64,000 nt of DNA, from contig CAZYHV010000016.1 in assembly GCA_964647485.1 (NCBI GenBank), positions 19,676 to 83,675 of the forward strand, written 5' to 3'. Below, piece by piece: positions 1 to 9,452 of the stretch. The notes under the pieces are model-generated. The model did not search any database. It saw nothing but the letters and a program-made list of their open reading frames with translations, and was not told the origin of the DNA. How positions within the stretch are numbered: the stretch's first letter is position 1; every line of letters begins with the position of its first letter. The position numbers and the translations under genes are program-made. The DNA comes from FW021-bin31 sp964647485. Lineage in GTDB: Bacteria; Bacteroidota; Bacteroidia; Chitinophagales; Chitinophagaceae.

Positions 1-103
1 GGTAATTTGAAGCAAAATCCTAATTATTAAATTGAGAAAAGAATGTATCGTTAAGTACAGATTATGAAATTATTTTTCAATGAACACTTTAAAAATGAAA
101 CCT

Positions 104-111
104 TAAATTTG
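104..111 (+). promoter_or_regulatory. Candidate -7 box (TAAATTTG) upstream of the first GH2 gene
   Basis: TAAATTTG matches the Bacteroidota -7 consensus TAnnTTTG and lies 28 bases before the TTG start of the first gene. I see no clean TTTG -33 element at the expected distance. The rest of bases 1-139 is AT-rich and shows no gene. Confidence 0.35.
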
Positions 112-139
112 GGTCTTATTATATCAAAAAATACATGTC

Positions 140-2656
140 TTGAAAAAACGATCTTTAGTCTTACTGCTCATCGTCATTGTAAAAACAAGCAATGCCCAAA
201 CATTTCATTCGGGAACAATTAATTTTGATGATGATTGGAAGTTTACCTCTATCCCTTTTAATGAATCTACCTCTAACAAGGTTGATAGCGTAAAGCTTGG
301 AGGCGCAAATTGGGAGGATCAGTTTTCTGGAAAAACGGTTAATGTTGATGATTCTTCTTTGTTAAAACAGGGAATTTCATTGAAAAACGAAAAGACACTT
401 TTAAAAGGACATTCCTGGGAAAATGTAACCTTGCCACACACCGCTTTTCCTGAGCCTGTACCGGTTATTCATCAAAAGAGGGGTTTTGCTTATTACAAAA
501 AGACTTTTAAAATACCGGCCTCCTACAAAGGGAAGCGTATTACGATTGAGTTTGAAGGAGCCATGCAATTGGCTGAAGTATGGGTAAATGGGAAGTTTGT
601 GAAACGGCATTTGGGAGGTTATCTTCCTTTTAGTGTGGAATTAACGCATATTGCAAGATATGGGGAGGAGAATACCATTTTTGTCAAATTAGACAATCGT
701 GCCAATCCACTTTTCCCGCCCGGAAAACCCGTAGAACATCTGGATTTTCTTTATTATTCCGGATTGTATAGAGATGTATGGATGCATGTTACGGATCTGC
801 TGCACATTACCAATCCCAATACTGCCGGTAAAAGAGCCGGAGGAGGAGTGTTTGTAAACTATCAAAATGTTTCTGAAAAACAGGCTACCGTAAATATTAA
901 AACGAATATAAAAAATGAAAGTTCCCATCAAAGACTTTTTTTTCTGGTACAACAATTAAAAGATCATGATGGAAATACAATGGTAGAACAAAAAGCTGTT
1001 GACTTAATGTTGCCCGCCGGCAGCGATACGGAAATTGTTCAATCTATGGTGGTTGAGCATCCCCATTTATGGAGTCCGGATCATCCTTATTTATATGATC
1101 TGCATACTCTGGTGAAAGATACCGGGAAAACTATTGATGAGCTAAAAACGAATATTGGAATAAGAAGTATTTTCATCAATAAAGAAAAAGGACTTTTAGT
1201 GAATGGAAAGCCTGTGCGTATTACCGGATCTAATCGGCATATGAATTACCCATGGATAGGGAATGCCTTATCCAATGCGGCCAATTATCGGGATGCGAAG
1301 TTAATTAAAGAAGCCGGAATAAATTTTATTAGATTATCTCATTATCCGCAGGATCCTTCTTTTTATGAAGCTTGTGATCAATTGGGGATCATGCTGATAG
1401 ATTGTACGCCCGGGTGGCAATTTTTTAACAAGGCTTCTTTTTTTAAACAAAAGGCATTTGACGATATTCGAGAAATGATTCGACGGGATAGAAATCATCC
1501 TTCTGTTGTATTGTGGGAAACCAGCCTGAATGAAGCGTATCCCCCGGCTTCTTTTAGATGCCGACAAGTAGAAACTGCTCGTAGCGAATGGTGGGGAACG
1601 GGTAATTTTTATACCGGTGGGGATGCTTATGTCAAAGCTTGTTATGATGTACCTTATGACGAATGGAGTGGAGATGCCGGTCATAGAGATAATAAAAGCT
1701 ACCCAAACAATCCTTATCTGGCGCGGGAATATGGAGATTATGAATTTGGGGGTGGCCAGAGCAGTAGCAGACAATCACGTGGTAATGGAGAAAGAGCCTT
1801 GTCGCAGCAGGCTTGGAATCTACAATGGGAACATAATTGGAACAGGCAATATTATCCTCGCATGATTGGAGGGCTGACTTGGGCCTTTTTCGATGGCCTT
1901 GCCGGAGATATCAAAGAAGTGGAGGCCTGGGGGCTTTGTGATCTTTATCGCATTCCCAAGTTTTCTTATTATTTCTTTAAGAGCCAGCATGCTCCTCAAC
2001 CAATGTTGTATATTGCTAATTATTGGACACTAAAAGGTAATCAGAAACGGAAAGTGGTTGTCTATAGTAATTGTGACAGCGTGGTTTTGTATGTCAATAA
2101 TAAACAGGTAGGTGCTCAAAGTCCGGATGATGGTCCCAATTCTTCATATGGTACCCCTCTGAATCAGGGAGGTCATCCCTTTGATGGAGGAAACAGTAAG
2201 AATTTATCTCATCCTCCCTTTACTTTTTTCTCTGTCCCATTTTCATCAGGTACATTGAAAGCGGTTGGTTACATAGAAGGCAAAAAGGTCACCGTTAAAA
2301 AGAGGGAAACACCCCAAAAGAAAAAGAAGCTTCGTATAAAAGTGGCTACTCATGGAATCGACTTACGAGCAGATGGGGCAGATGCCGTTTTTGTATATGC
2401 TGAAATTGTAGATCGTAATGGGACGATTAAAGTATTGGATAATGATACCCGGGTTCATTTTACCATACAAGGAGATGCGGATTTTGTGGGCCCAACTACA
2501 ACAAAAGCAGAAGCAGGTATTGCTTCTACCTTATTACAAGCCGGAAATAAATCCGTAGCTTTAACCATTAAAGCTACGGCACCGGGAATAGAAACTGCTG
2601 TTTATAAAATGAAAAGTGTTGATGAAGGAAAAGAAAAAAATGAAAAGAATCCTTAA
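140..2656 (+). CDS. Secreted glycoside hydrolase family 2 enzyme (beta-galactosidase-like)
   Basis: The 838-residue protein starts at TTG with a signal peptide ending near SNAQ, so it should act in the periplasm or outside. GH2 architecture is visible: a jelly-roll sugar-binding domain (about 30-220), an Ig-like domain (about 225-335), a TIM barrel (about 340-630) and C-terminal Ig/DUF4982-like modules (about 640-830). The likely acid/base is E465 in SLNEA and the likely nucleophile E530 in AREYGDYEFGG. GH2 members retain configuration and release beta-linked galactose, mannose or glucuronate; the exact specificity cannot be read from sequence. It opens a + strand island of glycan-degrading genes and is followed after 29 bases by a phosphodiesterase gene. 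Confidence 0.85.
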   Translation: MKKRSLVLLLIVIVKTSNAQTFHSGTINFDDDWKFTSIPFNESTSNKVDSVKLGGANWEDQFSGKTVNVDDSSLLKQGISLKNEKTLLKGHSWENVTLPHTAFPEPVPVIHQKRGFAYYKKTFKIPASYKGKRITIEFEGAMQLAEVWVNGKFVKRHLGGYLPFSVELTHIARYGEENTIFVKLDNRANPLFPPGKPVEHLDFLYYSGLYRDVWMHVTDLLHITNPNTAGKRAGGGVFVNYQNVSEKQATVNIKTNIKNESSHQRLFFLVQQLKDHDGNTMVEQKAVDLMLPAGSDTEIVQSMVVEHPHLWSPDHPYLYDLHTLVKDTGKTIDELKTNIGIRSIFINKEKGLLVNGKPVRITGSNRHMNYPWIGNALSNAANYRDAKLIKEAGINFIRLSHYPQDPSFYEACDQLGIMLIDCTPGWQFFNKASFFKQKAFDDIREMIRRDRNHPSVVLWETSLNEAYPPASFRCRQVETARSEWWGTGNFYTGGDAYVKACYDVPYDEWSGDAGHRDNKSYPNNPYLAREYGDYEFGGGQSSSRQSRGNGERALSQQAWNLQWEHNWNRQYYPRMIGGLTWAFFDGLAGDIKEVEAWGLCDLYRIPKFSYYFFKSQHAPQPMLYIANYWTLKGNQKRKVVVYSNCDSVVLYVNNKQVGAQSPDDGPNSSYGTPLNQGGHPFDGGNSKNLSHPPFTFFSVPFSSGTLKAVGYIEGKKVTVKKRETPQKKKKLRIKVATHGIDLRADGADAVFVYAEIVDRNGTIKVLDNDTRVHFTIQGDADFVGPTTTKAEAGIASTLLQAGNKSVALTIKATAPGIETAVYKMKSVDEGKEKNEKNP

Positions 2657-2685
2657 TTCATCTATTTTTGTATAACATTAATAAT

Positions 2686-3495
2686 ATGAGAGCAATCCAC
2701 AAAAATGTTTCGACTTTTTTTCTCATCTGTCTTATTCTGAGTAGTGTTCATTTTTCAAAGGCGCAAGTAAAACAATATACTACTGCGAATGCACATTCTC
2801 ATAATGATTATGAGCAGGCGTTGCCTTTTTATGATGCGTATGCGCGTCATTTTGGTTCTATTGAAGCGGATGTGTGGGCAATGGGAGAAACCTTATATGT
2901 TGCGCATAATAGAAGTGAAATAGATTCTGGTCATACCTTCAAAAAGCTTTATTTAGATCCTTTGATACACCGTATTCTGGTAAATCATGGACAGCCGTAT
3001 GAAAATGGACAATCTTTGCAACTTTTGATTGATTTAAAATCTTCTTATACTAAGGTTTTACCTCTTCTAGAAAAGAAATTAAAACCATATAAAAAATATT
3101 TTGACAGAAGAAATAATCGGCATGCAGTGAGGATTGTGATTAGTGGGAATATGCCTCCTCCCGATAGTCTCCATTTTTACAGTCCTGTTTTTACATTTGA
3201 TGGACGATTAAATACGGTTTATCCTCAACAAGATCTTCAAAGAATAAAACTGGTAAGTGCAAATATTCAACAGTTAGTTTCATGGAATGAAGATGGAGAT
3301 AAACTCAGTTTGACAGAGCAGAGGAAAGTCAAAAAGGTGATTGATAGCATTCATCAGAAAGGTAAACTAATTCGGTTTTGGGCTACGCCAAATACGGAAC
3401 GTGCTTATGGAAAGCTTATGAACCTAGGGGTCGATTATATCGGATCGGATAATCTATCCTTATTGGAATGTACGATTTTGCATGTTGAAAGATAG
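2686..3495 (+). CDS. Secreted PI-PLC/glycerophosphodiester phosphodiesterase-like protein
   Basis: The frame is open from a TTG at 2668, but the ATG at 2686 puts a normal signal peptide (MRAIHKNVSTFFLICLILSS, cleaved near SKAQ) at the N-terminus, so I chose it. The mature protein of about 240 residues begins with NAHSHNDYEQALPF and continues with SIEADVW and YVAHNRSE. This is the His/Glu/Asp signature of the TIM-barrel PI-PLC/GDPD superfamily, as in AIM6-like Bacteroidota proteins. Substrate is unknown; release of phosphorylated or lipid-linked moieties alongside the glycosidases is an inference. It probably shares a transcript with the GH2 gene upstream. Confidence 0.7.
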   Translation: MRAIHKNVSTFFLICLILSSVHFSKAQVKQYTTANAHSHNDYEQALPFYDAYARHFGSIEADVWAMGETLYVAHNRSEIDSGHTFKKLYLDPLIHRILVNHGQPYENGQSLQLLIDLKSSYTKVLPLLEKKLKPYKKYFDRRNNRHAVRIVISGNMPPPDSLHFYSPVFTFDGRLNTVYPQQDLQRIKLVSANIQQLVSWNEDGDKLSLTEQRKVKKVIDSIHQKGKLIRFWATPNTERAYGKLMNLGVDYIGSDNLSLLECTILHVER

Positions 3496-3624
3496 TTAAA
3501 AAAGAAGGCAGGATTCAACAGTAAGATAAGACCTTGTAAAAAATCGGGTTGTAACTTGAATTCGGTAGGTGTTCAGTTAGAATAATGTATCTTAGCGTCC
3601 ATATAAACCATTTGGTAATAGATT

Positions 3625-5136
3625 ATGAAAAAGCAATTATTCCCTTTCGTTTTAGTATTTTCATTGTTAATTGTTGGTTGTCAACAAAAAGAAAAAATAG
3701 CGCCTCCTGAACCGTATGGAGCCTTACCTACAGAAGCCCAGCTCAACTGGCAAGAGTTGGAGGTGATTAGTATTGTTCATTTCGGATTAAATACTTTTAC
3801 AGATAAAGAATGGGGATATGGAGATGTAAATCCTGATCAATTTAACCCTACGGATTTTGACCCTGATCAGATTGTTTCAGCTGCTAAAGCTGCCGGAATA
3901 AAGGGGCTGATTTTTGTAGCAAAACATCATGATGGCTTTTGTCTATGGCCTACAGATGCTACAGATTACAATATCTCAAAAAGTGCATGGAAAGATACCC
4001 GCCTGGACGACACTGTCGGACAGGGAAAAGAGGATGTTGTCAAAGCTTTTGAAGAGGCAACAAGGAAAGAAGGTTTGCAATTTGGGCTTTATTGTTCTCC
4101 ATGGGACAGAAACAATGCTCATTATGGAGATTCAACTTATCTTTCGATTTATAGGCAACAGTTGAAAGAATTATATAAGAATTATGGAAAGTTGTTTGAA
4201 GTATGGTTTGATGGAGCCAATGGAGGGGATGGCTATTATGGCGGAGCCAATGAAACCCGACAAATAGACCGAACGACTTATTACGATTGGGATTCTACTT
4301 GGAATATTGTACGTCATTTACAGCCGGGAGCGGTTATCTTTAGTGATATGGGCCCCGGGTGCCGTTGGGTGGGAAATGAAAAGGGGCATGCTGCCGATAC
4401 GACTTGGGAGACCTTCACCCCGGAGGGTATTGATGGTGCAGCACCCGCTCCGGGAAGCATGAATTATACGACTTCGCCTACGGGTACGCGCGATGGAAAA
4501 TATTGGATTCCGGCAGAATGTGATGTGCCCCTTCGTCCGGGATGGTTTTGGCATAAAGGGCAACAACCTAAAACCCCGGAAGAATTATTTAATATTTATA
4601 TACATAGTGTCGGTAGAGCAGGAAATATGGACTTAGGATTGGCACCGGATACGACCGGACAGTTAAGTAAGGCAGATGTTCAATCTTTGGAAGGTTTTGG
4701 AAAAATCCTGAAAAATACTTTTGCTGGTAATTTAGCTCAAGAGGCTGATTTTAAACCGTCTAATGTAAGAGGAAACGATCAACAGGATTTTGGTACTCAA
4801 AAATTGGTGGATGGAGATCGATATAGCTATTGGGCGACCGATGACAGTGTGCATACACCTACTTTGGAAGTGGATTTGCAAGAGCCGCAGACCTTTGATA
4901 TTATTCAGTTGAGAGAAAATATTAAATTGGGACAGCGGATAGGAAGTATAGCCGTGGATCAATGGAAAGACGGAGATTGGCAACAAATAGCTACGGCTAC
5001 CGGCATTGGTGCGAATCGACTCATCAAGCTTTCGGATGCAATCACGACAAAGAAAGTCAGATTGAGAATAACCGACTCTCCTGTGTGTATTGCATTGAGT
5101 GATTTTGGATTGTATAAATATGAAGAAGAAGAGTAA
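3625..5136 (+). CDS. Alpha-L-fucosidase lipoprotein, GH29 (subfamily B-like) with C-terminal F5/8-type domain
   Basis: This 503-residue lipoprotein has lipobox LLIVGC. The GH29 barrel spans about 30-350; SIVHFGLNTFTDKEWGYG and AKHHDGFCLWPT are typical of GH29-B enzymes, which favour alpha-1,3/1,4-fucosyl linkages. The likely nucleophile is D196 in EVWFDGANG. Residues about 370-500 form a discoidin/CBM32-like beta sandwich. It should sit on a membrane facing the periplasm or cell surface and remove fucose from branched glycans. A second, different GH29 (18553-20001) lies at the far end of the island. Downstream the island is interrupted by a decayed GxxExxY gene. Confidence 0.88.
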   Translation: MKKQLFPFVLVFSLLIVGCQQKEKIAPPEPYGALPTEAQLNWQELEVISIVHFGLNTFTDKEWGYGDVNPDQFNPTDFDPDQIVSAAKAAGIKGLIFVAKHHDGFCLWPTDATDYNISKSAWKDTRLDDTVGQGKEDVVKAFEEATRKEGLQFGLYCSPWDRNNAHYGDSTYLSIYRQQLKELYKNYGKLFEVWFDGANGGDGYYGGANETRQIDRTTYYDWDSTWNIVRHLQPGAVIFSDMGPGCRWVGNEKGHAADTTWETFTPEGIDGAAPAPGSMNYTTSPTGTRDGKYWIPAECDVPLRPGWFWHKGQQPKTPEELFNIYIHSVGRAGNMDLGLAPDTTGQLSKADVQSLEGFGKILKNTFAGNLAQEADFKPSNVRGNDQQDFGTQKLVDGDRYSYWATDDSVHTPTLEVDLQEPQTFDIIQLRENIKLGQRIGSIAVDQWKDGDWQQIATATGIGANRLIKLSDAITTKKVRLRITDSPVCIALSDFGLYKYEEEE

Positions 5137-5170
5137 AAATGAGGTTGAAGTGTGTCTTTTTTAGAATGGT

Positions 5171-5211
5171 TTAACCACAAAGAACACGAAGTAGGCAAAA
5201 AGTTCACGAAG
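5171..5211. repeat. Left terminal inverted repeat of a decayed GxxExxY unit
   Basis: A 41-base segment beginning TTAACCACAAAG and ending TTCACGAAG. Its reverse complement reappears, equally long, at 5573-5613 on the other side of the pseudogene. By eye about two thirds of positions agree, with the outer ~12 bases nearly perfect. It belongs to the same loose CCAC-n-AAG family as the arrays at 19987-20380 and 46498-47003. Confidence 0.65.
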
Positions 5212-5214
5212 TCA

Positions 5215-5552
5215 TTTTCCTCTTGAGGATCATAAATCACGTGTCTCGGGATTGTTGGAAAGTGCTTACAAAGAAAGTTTGTATTATAAGTTAAGAAAAA
5301 AGGACTTTATGTGGAAAAAGAAAGAGCAATGCCGCTGGTCTTTGAGAAGGTACAATTAGAATGTGGGTATCGAATAGATTTGTTGGTAAAGTCGTTTTAG
5401 AATTGAAGAGCGTGGAAGCTTTGAATGATGTTCATTTAGCTCAGACATTGACCAATTTAAAATTGGGAAATTATAAATAGGGATTGCTAATGAACTTTAA
5501 TGTGGTTTTATTAAAAAATGGTATCCGAAGGGGGATTAATGGTAAACTATGA
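5215..5552 (+). pseudogene. GxxExxY protein (PD-(D/E)XK superfamily) pseudogene
   Basis: Conceptual translation across three frames gives a recognisable GxxExxY family protein (PDDEXK_3-like). The naming motif GLLESAY is intact at 5249-5269, followed by SLYYKLRK, then GLYVEKERAMPLVFEK, ECGYRIDLLV, VVLELKSVEALNDVHLAQTL, NFNVVLLKNG. The nuclease-like D (RIDLLV) and ExK (LELK) are preserved. Lesions seen are one missing A in the A-tract near 5296-5301, a second frame change near 5386-5391, an in-frame TAG at 5478-5480, and a missing or degraded N-terminus. The gene is therefore broken. Family function is unknown; a nuclease fold is established for the superfamily. It lies between two CAZyme genes and is bracketed by inverted repeats. 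Confidence 0.8.
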
Positions 5553-5572
5553 AATTTATAGAAGCAAATTTT

Positions 5573-5613
5573 CTTTGTGCGCGTTGTGCAATCATGGAGC
5601 CCTTCGTGGTTAA
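5573..5613. repeat. Right terminal inverted repeat of a decayed GxxExxY unit
   Basis: It begins CTTTGTGCGCG and ends CCCTTCGTGGTTAA, and is the inverted partner of 5171-5211. Together the two define a unit of about 443 bases that contains only the GxxExxY pseudogene. The GH27 start codon follows 23 bases later, so the unit may also have altered that gene's leader. Confidence 0.65.
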
Positions 5614-5635
5614 GTAAGATATGAAATAAAAAACA

Positions 5636-6865
5636 ATGAAAATAAACACTTTTTTACTTTTTGTAGTAACGATCCTCTTTGGTACGACCACTTTTGCTCA
5701 GCAGAAAAGTATAACCCATCATCGGCAATTAACTCCGATTATGGGATGGTCAAGCTGGAATAACTTTCATGTGGATATTAATGAAGATTTGATAAAGGCA
5801 GAAGCCGATGCCATGGTATCTTCAGGAATGCAGGCTGCCGGATATGAGTATGTCAATATTGACGACGGCTATTTTGGAGGCAGAGACGAGAACGGAAATA
5901 TTCTGGCTCATCCCGAACGTTTTCCACATGGAATGAAAGCGGTGGCCGATTATATTCACCAAAAGGGATTGAAGGCGGGTATTTATTCTGATGCGGGCAT
6001 CAATACCTGTGCTTCGAGTTGGGATCAGGATACTATTGGCTCGGGAATGGGCTTATATCATCATGAATGGCAGGATATTCAGCGGTTATTAGACGATTGG
6101 GGCTATGATTTTTTGAAAGTAGATTGGTGTGGTGGAAAATCTTTAGGACTGGATGAACAGACGCGTTATACCGAAATAAGTAACATCATCAGACAGGTCA
6201 ATTCGGAAGCGGTTTTTAATGTTTGTCGTTGGGAGTTTCCGGGAAAATGGGTGGTAAATATTGCCGATTCTTGGCGAATTTCGGGAGATATTCGACCTAC
6301 TTTTAAAAGTATTATGCATATTGTAGATTTAAATGCTGATTTGTGGCGGTACGCCGGTCCCGGTCATGTCAATGATATGGATATGTTACAAGTTGGTAGA
6401 GGGATGAGCTATGAGGAAGATAAAACACACTTTTCAATCTGGTGTATGTTGGCTTCTCCCTTATTGGCAGGAAATGATTTAAGAGAAATGTCGCAACAAA
6501 CCATTGACATTCTGACAAACAAAGAAATGATTGCCATCGACCAAGACCCTTTGGTTTATCAAGCCAGAAGGCTCGTGGATCATGGAGATACGGAAGTGTG
6601 GGCAAGACCCTTAAAAGGAACGATGAGCGGAGAAGTAGCGGTGGCTTTGCTTAACCGTTCAAAGGAAAAGAAAAAGATAACTTTTAATGTGGATAGTTTG
6701 GGACTGGAAGCCAAAAAAGGATATACCATGCATGACGTGTGGAGTAAAAAGGATTATCTGCATCAGAAACAAGGGGAGCATACCTTTGAAGTTCCTTCTC
6801 ATGGGATCGTCGTTTTGACTATTGAAGGAACATCGCAACCTTTCAATATCTTCCAGAGAAAATAA
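5636..6865 (+). CDS. Secreted GH27 alpha-galactosidase-type enzyme
   Basis: This 409-residue protein has a signal peptide ending near TTTFAQQ. The GH27 barrel follows: PIMGWSSWNNFH, VNIDDGYFGG, KAGIYSDAG, then FLKVDWCGG with nucleophile D163, and SWRISGDIRP with acid/base D218. A small C-terminal beta domain (about 315-400) closes it. GH27 enzymes remove terminal alpha-galactose, alpha-GalNAc or beta-L-arabinopyranose; which one applies is not decidable here. It is separated from the upstream fucosidase by a pseudogene, and a related GH27 is at 9453-10655. Confidence 0.87.
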   Translation: MKINTFLLFVVTILFGTTTFAQQKSITHHRQLTPIMGWSSWNNFHVDINEDLIKAEADAMVSSGMQAAGYEYVNIDDGYFGGRDENGNILAHPERFPHGMKAVADYIHQKGLKAGIYSDAGINTCASSWDQDTIGSGMGLYHHEWQDIQRLLDDWGYDFLKVDWCGGKSLGLDEQTRYTEISNIIRQVNSEAVFNVCRWEFPGKWVVNIADSWRISGDIRPTFKSIMHIVDLNADLWRYAGPGHVNDMDMLQVGRGMSYEEDKTHFSIWCMLASPLLAGNDLREMSQQTIDILTNKEMIAIDQDPLVYQARRLVDHGDTEVWARPLKGTMSGEVAVALLNRSKEKKKITFNVDSLGLEAKKGYTMHDVWSKKDYLHQKQGEHTFEVPSHGIVVLTIEGTSQPFNIFQRK

Positions 6866-6908
6866 GATTATGCTTATCTCGAAACACAATATTATACACA
6901 GACTGTTT

Positions 6909-6936
6909 TTTGTCTGACAATAAAACATTAAATTTG
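6909..6936 (+). promoter_or_regulatory. Candidate promoter upstream of the GH95 gene
   Basis: TTTG at 6909-6912 and TAAATTTG at 6929-6936 resemble the Bacteroidota -33/-7 elements, but the spacing of 16 is shorter than the usual 19-20. The GH95 ATG is 28 bases beyond the -7 box. It may start a GH95-GH27-sulfatase transcript. Confidence 0.4.
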
Positions 6937-6963
6937 GTCTTTCTTTTTAGTAAATAACAACGA

Positions 6964-9450
6964 ATGATGAAGCATTTTTTCACCATCCTGGCATTTTTAT
7001 TTATCCCTATCTCTTTTTGTTATGCACAGCAGCAATTGAAATTACGATATGAAGAACCGGCGGATACCACTTCAGAATATAAGATTGAGGAATCACTCCC
7101 TTTGGGGAATGGTCATTTGGGAGCCATGCCGGATGGGGGGATATTTAATGAGATGATTATTTTAAATGACATTACGATGTGGTCCGGGAGCAAGCAAAAT
7201 GGGAATAGACCGGGCGCTGCCAGCCATTTACGACAGATTAGAAATACTATTTTTGAGGGGAAATATAGTCAGGCCGAAAACCTCGTCAATCAATATTTTG
7301 TTTGTGAAGGTGAGGGAACCGGACTTGGAGATGCAGCTGATGCACCTTATGGAAGTTATCAGGTTCTGGGGAATATGCATATCCAATATGATTACAATGA
7401 ACCCCAATCTCAAATCGAGCCTCAAAATTATGTCAGATCTCTCTCTTTGGATAGTGCGATTGCCGTTACTACTTATAAATTAGGAGGCGTAACTTACCAC
7501 AGAGAATATTTTACTAGTTTTTCTGATGATGTAATCATGATAAAAGTTACAGCTGATCAGCCTGGGGAGATTAATTTTGACTTGACAATAGATCGGCCGG
7601 AGCGCTATCAAACCCAAGTAGTAGGGCACGAGCTGCAGATGTTTGGGCAATTAAATGATGGATATGATGGGAAGGATGGTGTGAAATACCTTACTCGAAT
7701 TAAGGTAAAAAATATCGGTGGAACCCTAACTGCCGGTAGAAATAATCTAAAAGTAGAAGCTGCGAATTCGGCTATCATTTATATTTCATCCACGACAGAC
7801 TTTTTGGAAAAGAAAACTACTTCTTTTTATCAGCCTTCTTTTCATTATAAACAGTATTCGGAAGATAATTTAAAGAATGCGATGAATAAATCTTATGAGG
7901 AAGAGAAGAAAAAGCATATTCAGGCTTATCAAAAACTATTTCATCGTGCAAGGCTGAGCTTGGGAAAGGGAAATGCTAAGCATGCTAAGTTACCTACGAA
8001 AGACAGGTTGATAAAATATGAAAATGATAAAACGGATACAGAATTACCTGTCCTATATTTCCAGTTTGGTCGTTATCTCTTGATTAGCAGTACCAGACCC
8101 GGCTGGTTACCACCTAATTTACAGGGGTTATGGGCGAATAAAGTACATACTTCCTGGAATGGAGATTATCATGATAATATAAATATTCAGATGAATCATT
8201 GGCCGGTGGAACAAACGAACTTGTCAATGTTGAATGAACCTTTTTATAAATTGGTAAAAGGATTGGTGAAACCCGGAGAAAAGACAGCAAAAGTCTATTA
8301 TGATGTAGATAAAGGATGGGTCTGTCATGCGATAACCAATGCATGGGGGTTTACGGCACCCGGAGAACAAGCTTCCTGGGGATCTTCTAACTCCGGATCC
8401 GGATGGCTGGCTAATTTGCTTTGGCGAAACTATGCTTTCACTTTAGATCGAGATTACCTGAAAAAGATATATCCAATTATCAAGGGATCCGCTCAATTTT
8501 ACTTGAATGCTTTAGTTGAATATCCTAATAATGATAGCAATTGGTTAGTAACAGCTCCTTCCAGTTCTCCCGAAAACTCATTCAAGTATAAAGCGTCAGA
8601 CGGTACAATGAAAACAGCGGCTGTCTGTGCAGGTCCAACTATTGACAATCAAATTATTAGAGAATTATTTACGCATGTGATTGAGGCCACAAAAACGTTG
8701 CAAGTTGATTCTGAATTATCTGCTTTATTAGATGCTGTTCGAAAACGACTTCCCCCCAATCAGATTGATGATAATGGAAGATTAATGGAATGGCTGCATC
8801 CTTTTGCGCTTACCAATCCTCATCATCGTCACATGTCTCCGGTTTGGGGATTATATCCGGGAACAGAGATCTCTTTTGAAAATGATTCAGTAATTGCCAA
8901 TGCTGCAGAGAAATTGATAATTCAGCGCGGCTATGCTTCTAGTTTTGGCTGGTCTGATGGCTGGAAAATGAATCTATGGGCAAGATTAGGAAAAGGAAAT
9001 AGAGCTTTTAGTTATCTTAATTATATATTGAAACCGGCGGCTCAAGGCGGGCATGCCTTTCCTAATTTGTTTGATTCTTACGGAGGTCATCATTCTCCTT
9101 TTCAAATCGATGCCAATTTTGGAGCGACTGCGGGAATTGCGGAAATGTTGATTCAATCCCAATCAGGAAAAATTAAGCTTTTACCTGCCCTGCCTGATGA
9201 ATGGAATTCCGGATCTTATGAAGGACTTAGTGTACGAGGAGGAGGAGAAATGTCTGCTACTTGGAGCAATGGAGAATTAAAGACGGCTACGCTTAAAGCA
9301 AAGAGAGAAAATACTTTCAAAATAATTATTCCGGATCATCTTAAACTGCAGCCTCCCGATACAACGAATTCGTATCAAGTAAAAAATAATATACTGACGG
9401 TCTCAATGGAGAAGGGGGACCATATTCATTTAATCTTTAAAGAAAAATAA
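6964..9450 (+). CDS. Secreted GH95 alpha-L-fucosidase (or alpha-L-galactosidase)
   Basis: This 828-residue inverting glycosidase has a signal peptide cleaved near CYAQQ. The N-terminal beta-sandwich opens with LPLGNGHLGAMPDGG. The (alpha/alpha)6 barrel carries NLQGLWANK, the NINIQMNHWP asparagines, E537 in SSSPENSF and D716 in DANFGATAGI, which match the AfcA catalytic set. The C-terminal part is a beta domain. Family enzymes typically cleave Fuc-alpha-1,2-Gal, the H-antigen cap of mucin and milk glycans; some act on alpha-L-galactose. The next gene begins 2 bases after its stop codon, which indicates translational coupling. Confidence 0.9.
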   Translation: MMKHFFTILAFLFIPISFCYAQQQLKLRYEEPADTTSEYKIEESLPLGNGHLGAMPDGGIFNEMIILNDITMWSGSKQNGNRPGAASHLRQIRNTIFEGKYSQAENLVNQYFVCEGEGTGLGDAADAPYGSYQVLGNMHIQYDYNEPQSQIEPQNYVRSLSLDSAIAVTTYKLGGVTYHREYFTSFSDDVIMIKVTADQPGEINFDLTIDRPERYQTQVVGHELQMFGQLNDGYDGKDGVKYLTRIKVKNIGGTLTAGRNNLKVEAANSAIIYISSTTDFLEKKTTSFYQPSFHYKQYSEDNLKNAMNKSYEEEKKKHIQAYQKLFHRARLSLGKGNAKHAKLPTKDRLIKYENDKTDTELPVLYFQFGRYLLISSTRPGWLPPNLQGLWANKVHTSWNGDYHDNINIQMNHWPVEQTNLSMLNEPFYKLVKGLVKPGEKTAKVYYDVDKGWVCHAITNAWGFTAPGEQASWGSSNSGSGWLANLLWRNYAFTLDRDYLKKIYPIIKGSAQFYLNALVEYPNNDSNWLVTAPSSSPENSFKYKASDGTMKTAAVCAGPTIDNQIIRELFTHVIEATKTLQVDSELSALLDAVRKRLPPNQIDDNGRLMEWLHPFALTNPHHRHMSPVWGLYPGTEISFENDSVIANAAEKLIIQRGYASSFGWSDGWKMNLWARLGKGNRAFSYLNYILKPAAQGGHAFPNLFDSYGGHHSPFQIDANFGATAGIAEMLIQSQSGKIKLLPALPDEWNSGSYEGLSVRGGGEMSATWSNGELKTATLKAKRENTFKIIIPDHLKLQPPDTTNSYQVKNNILTVSMEKGDHIHLIFKEK

Positions 9451-9452
9451 AT

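Noticed and set aside
1334..1774. Long antisense frame (146 codons) inside the first GH2 gene
   Set aside because: It is a shadow of the GH2 coding frame, with no supporting motif; the same applies to the other antisense frames within large genes.
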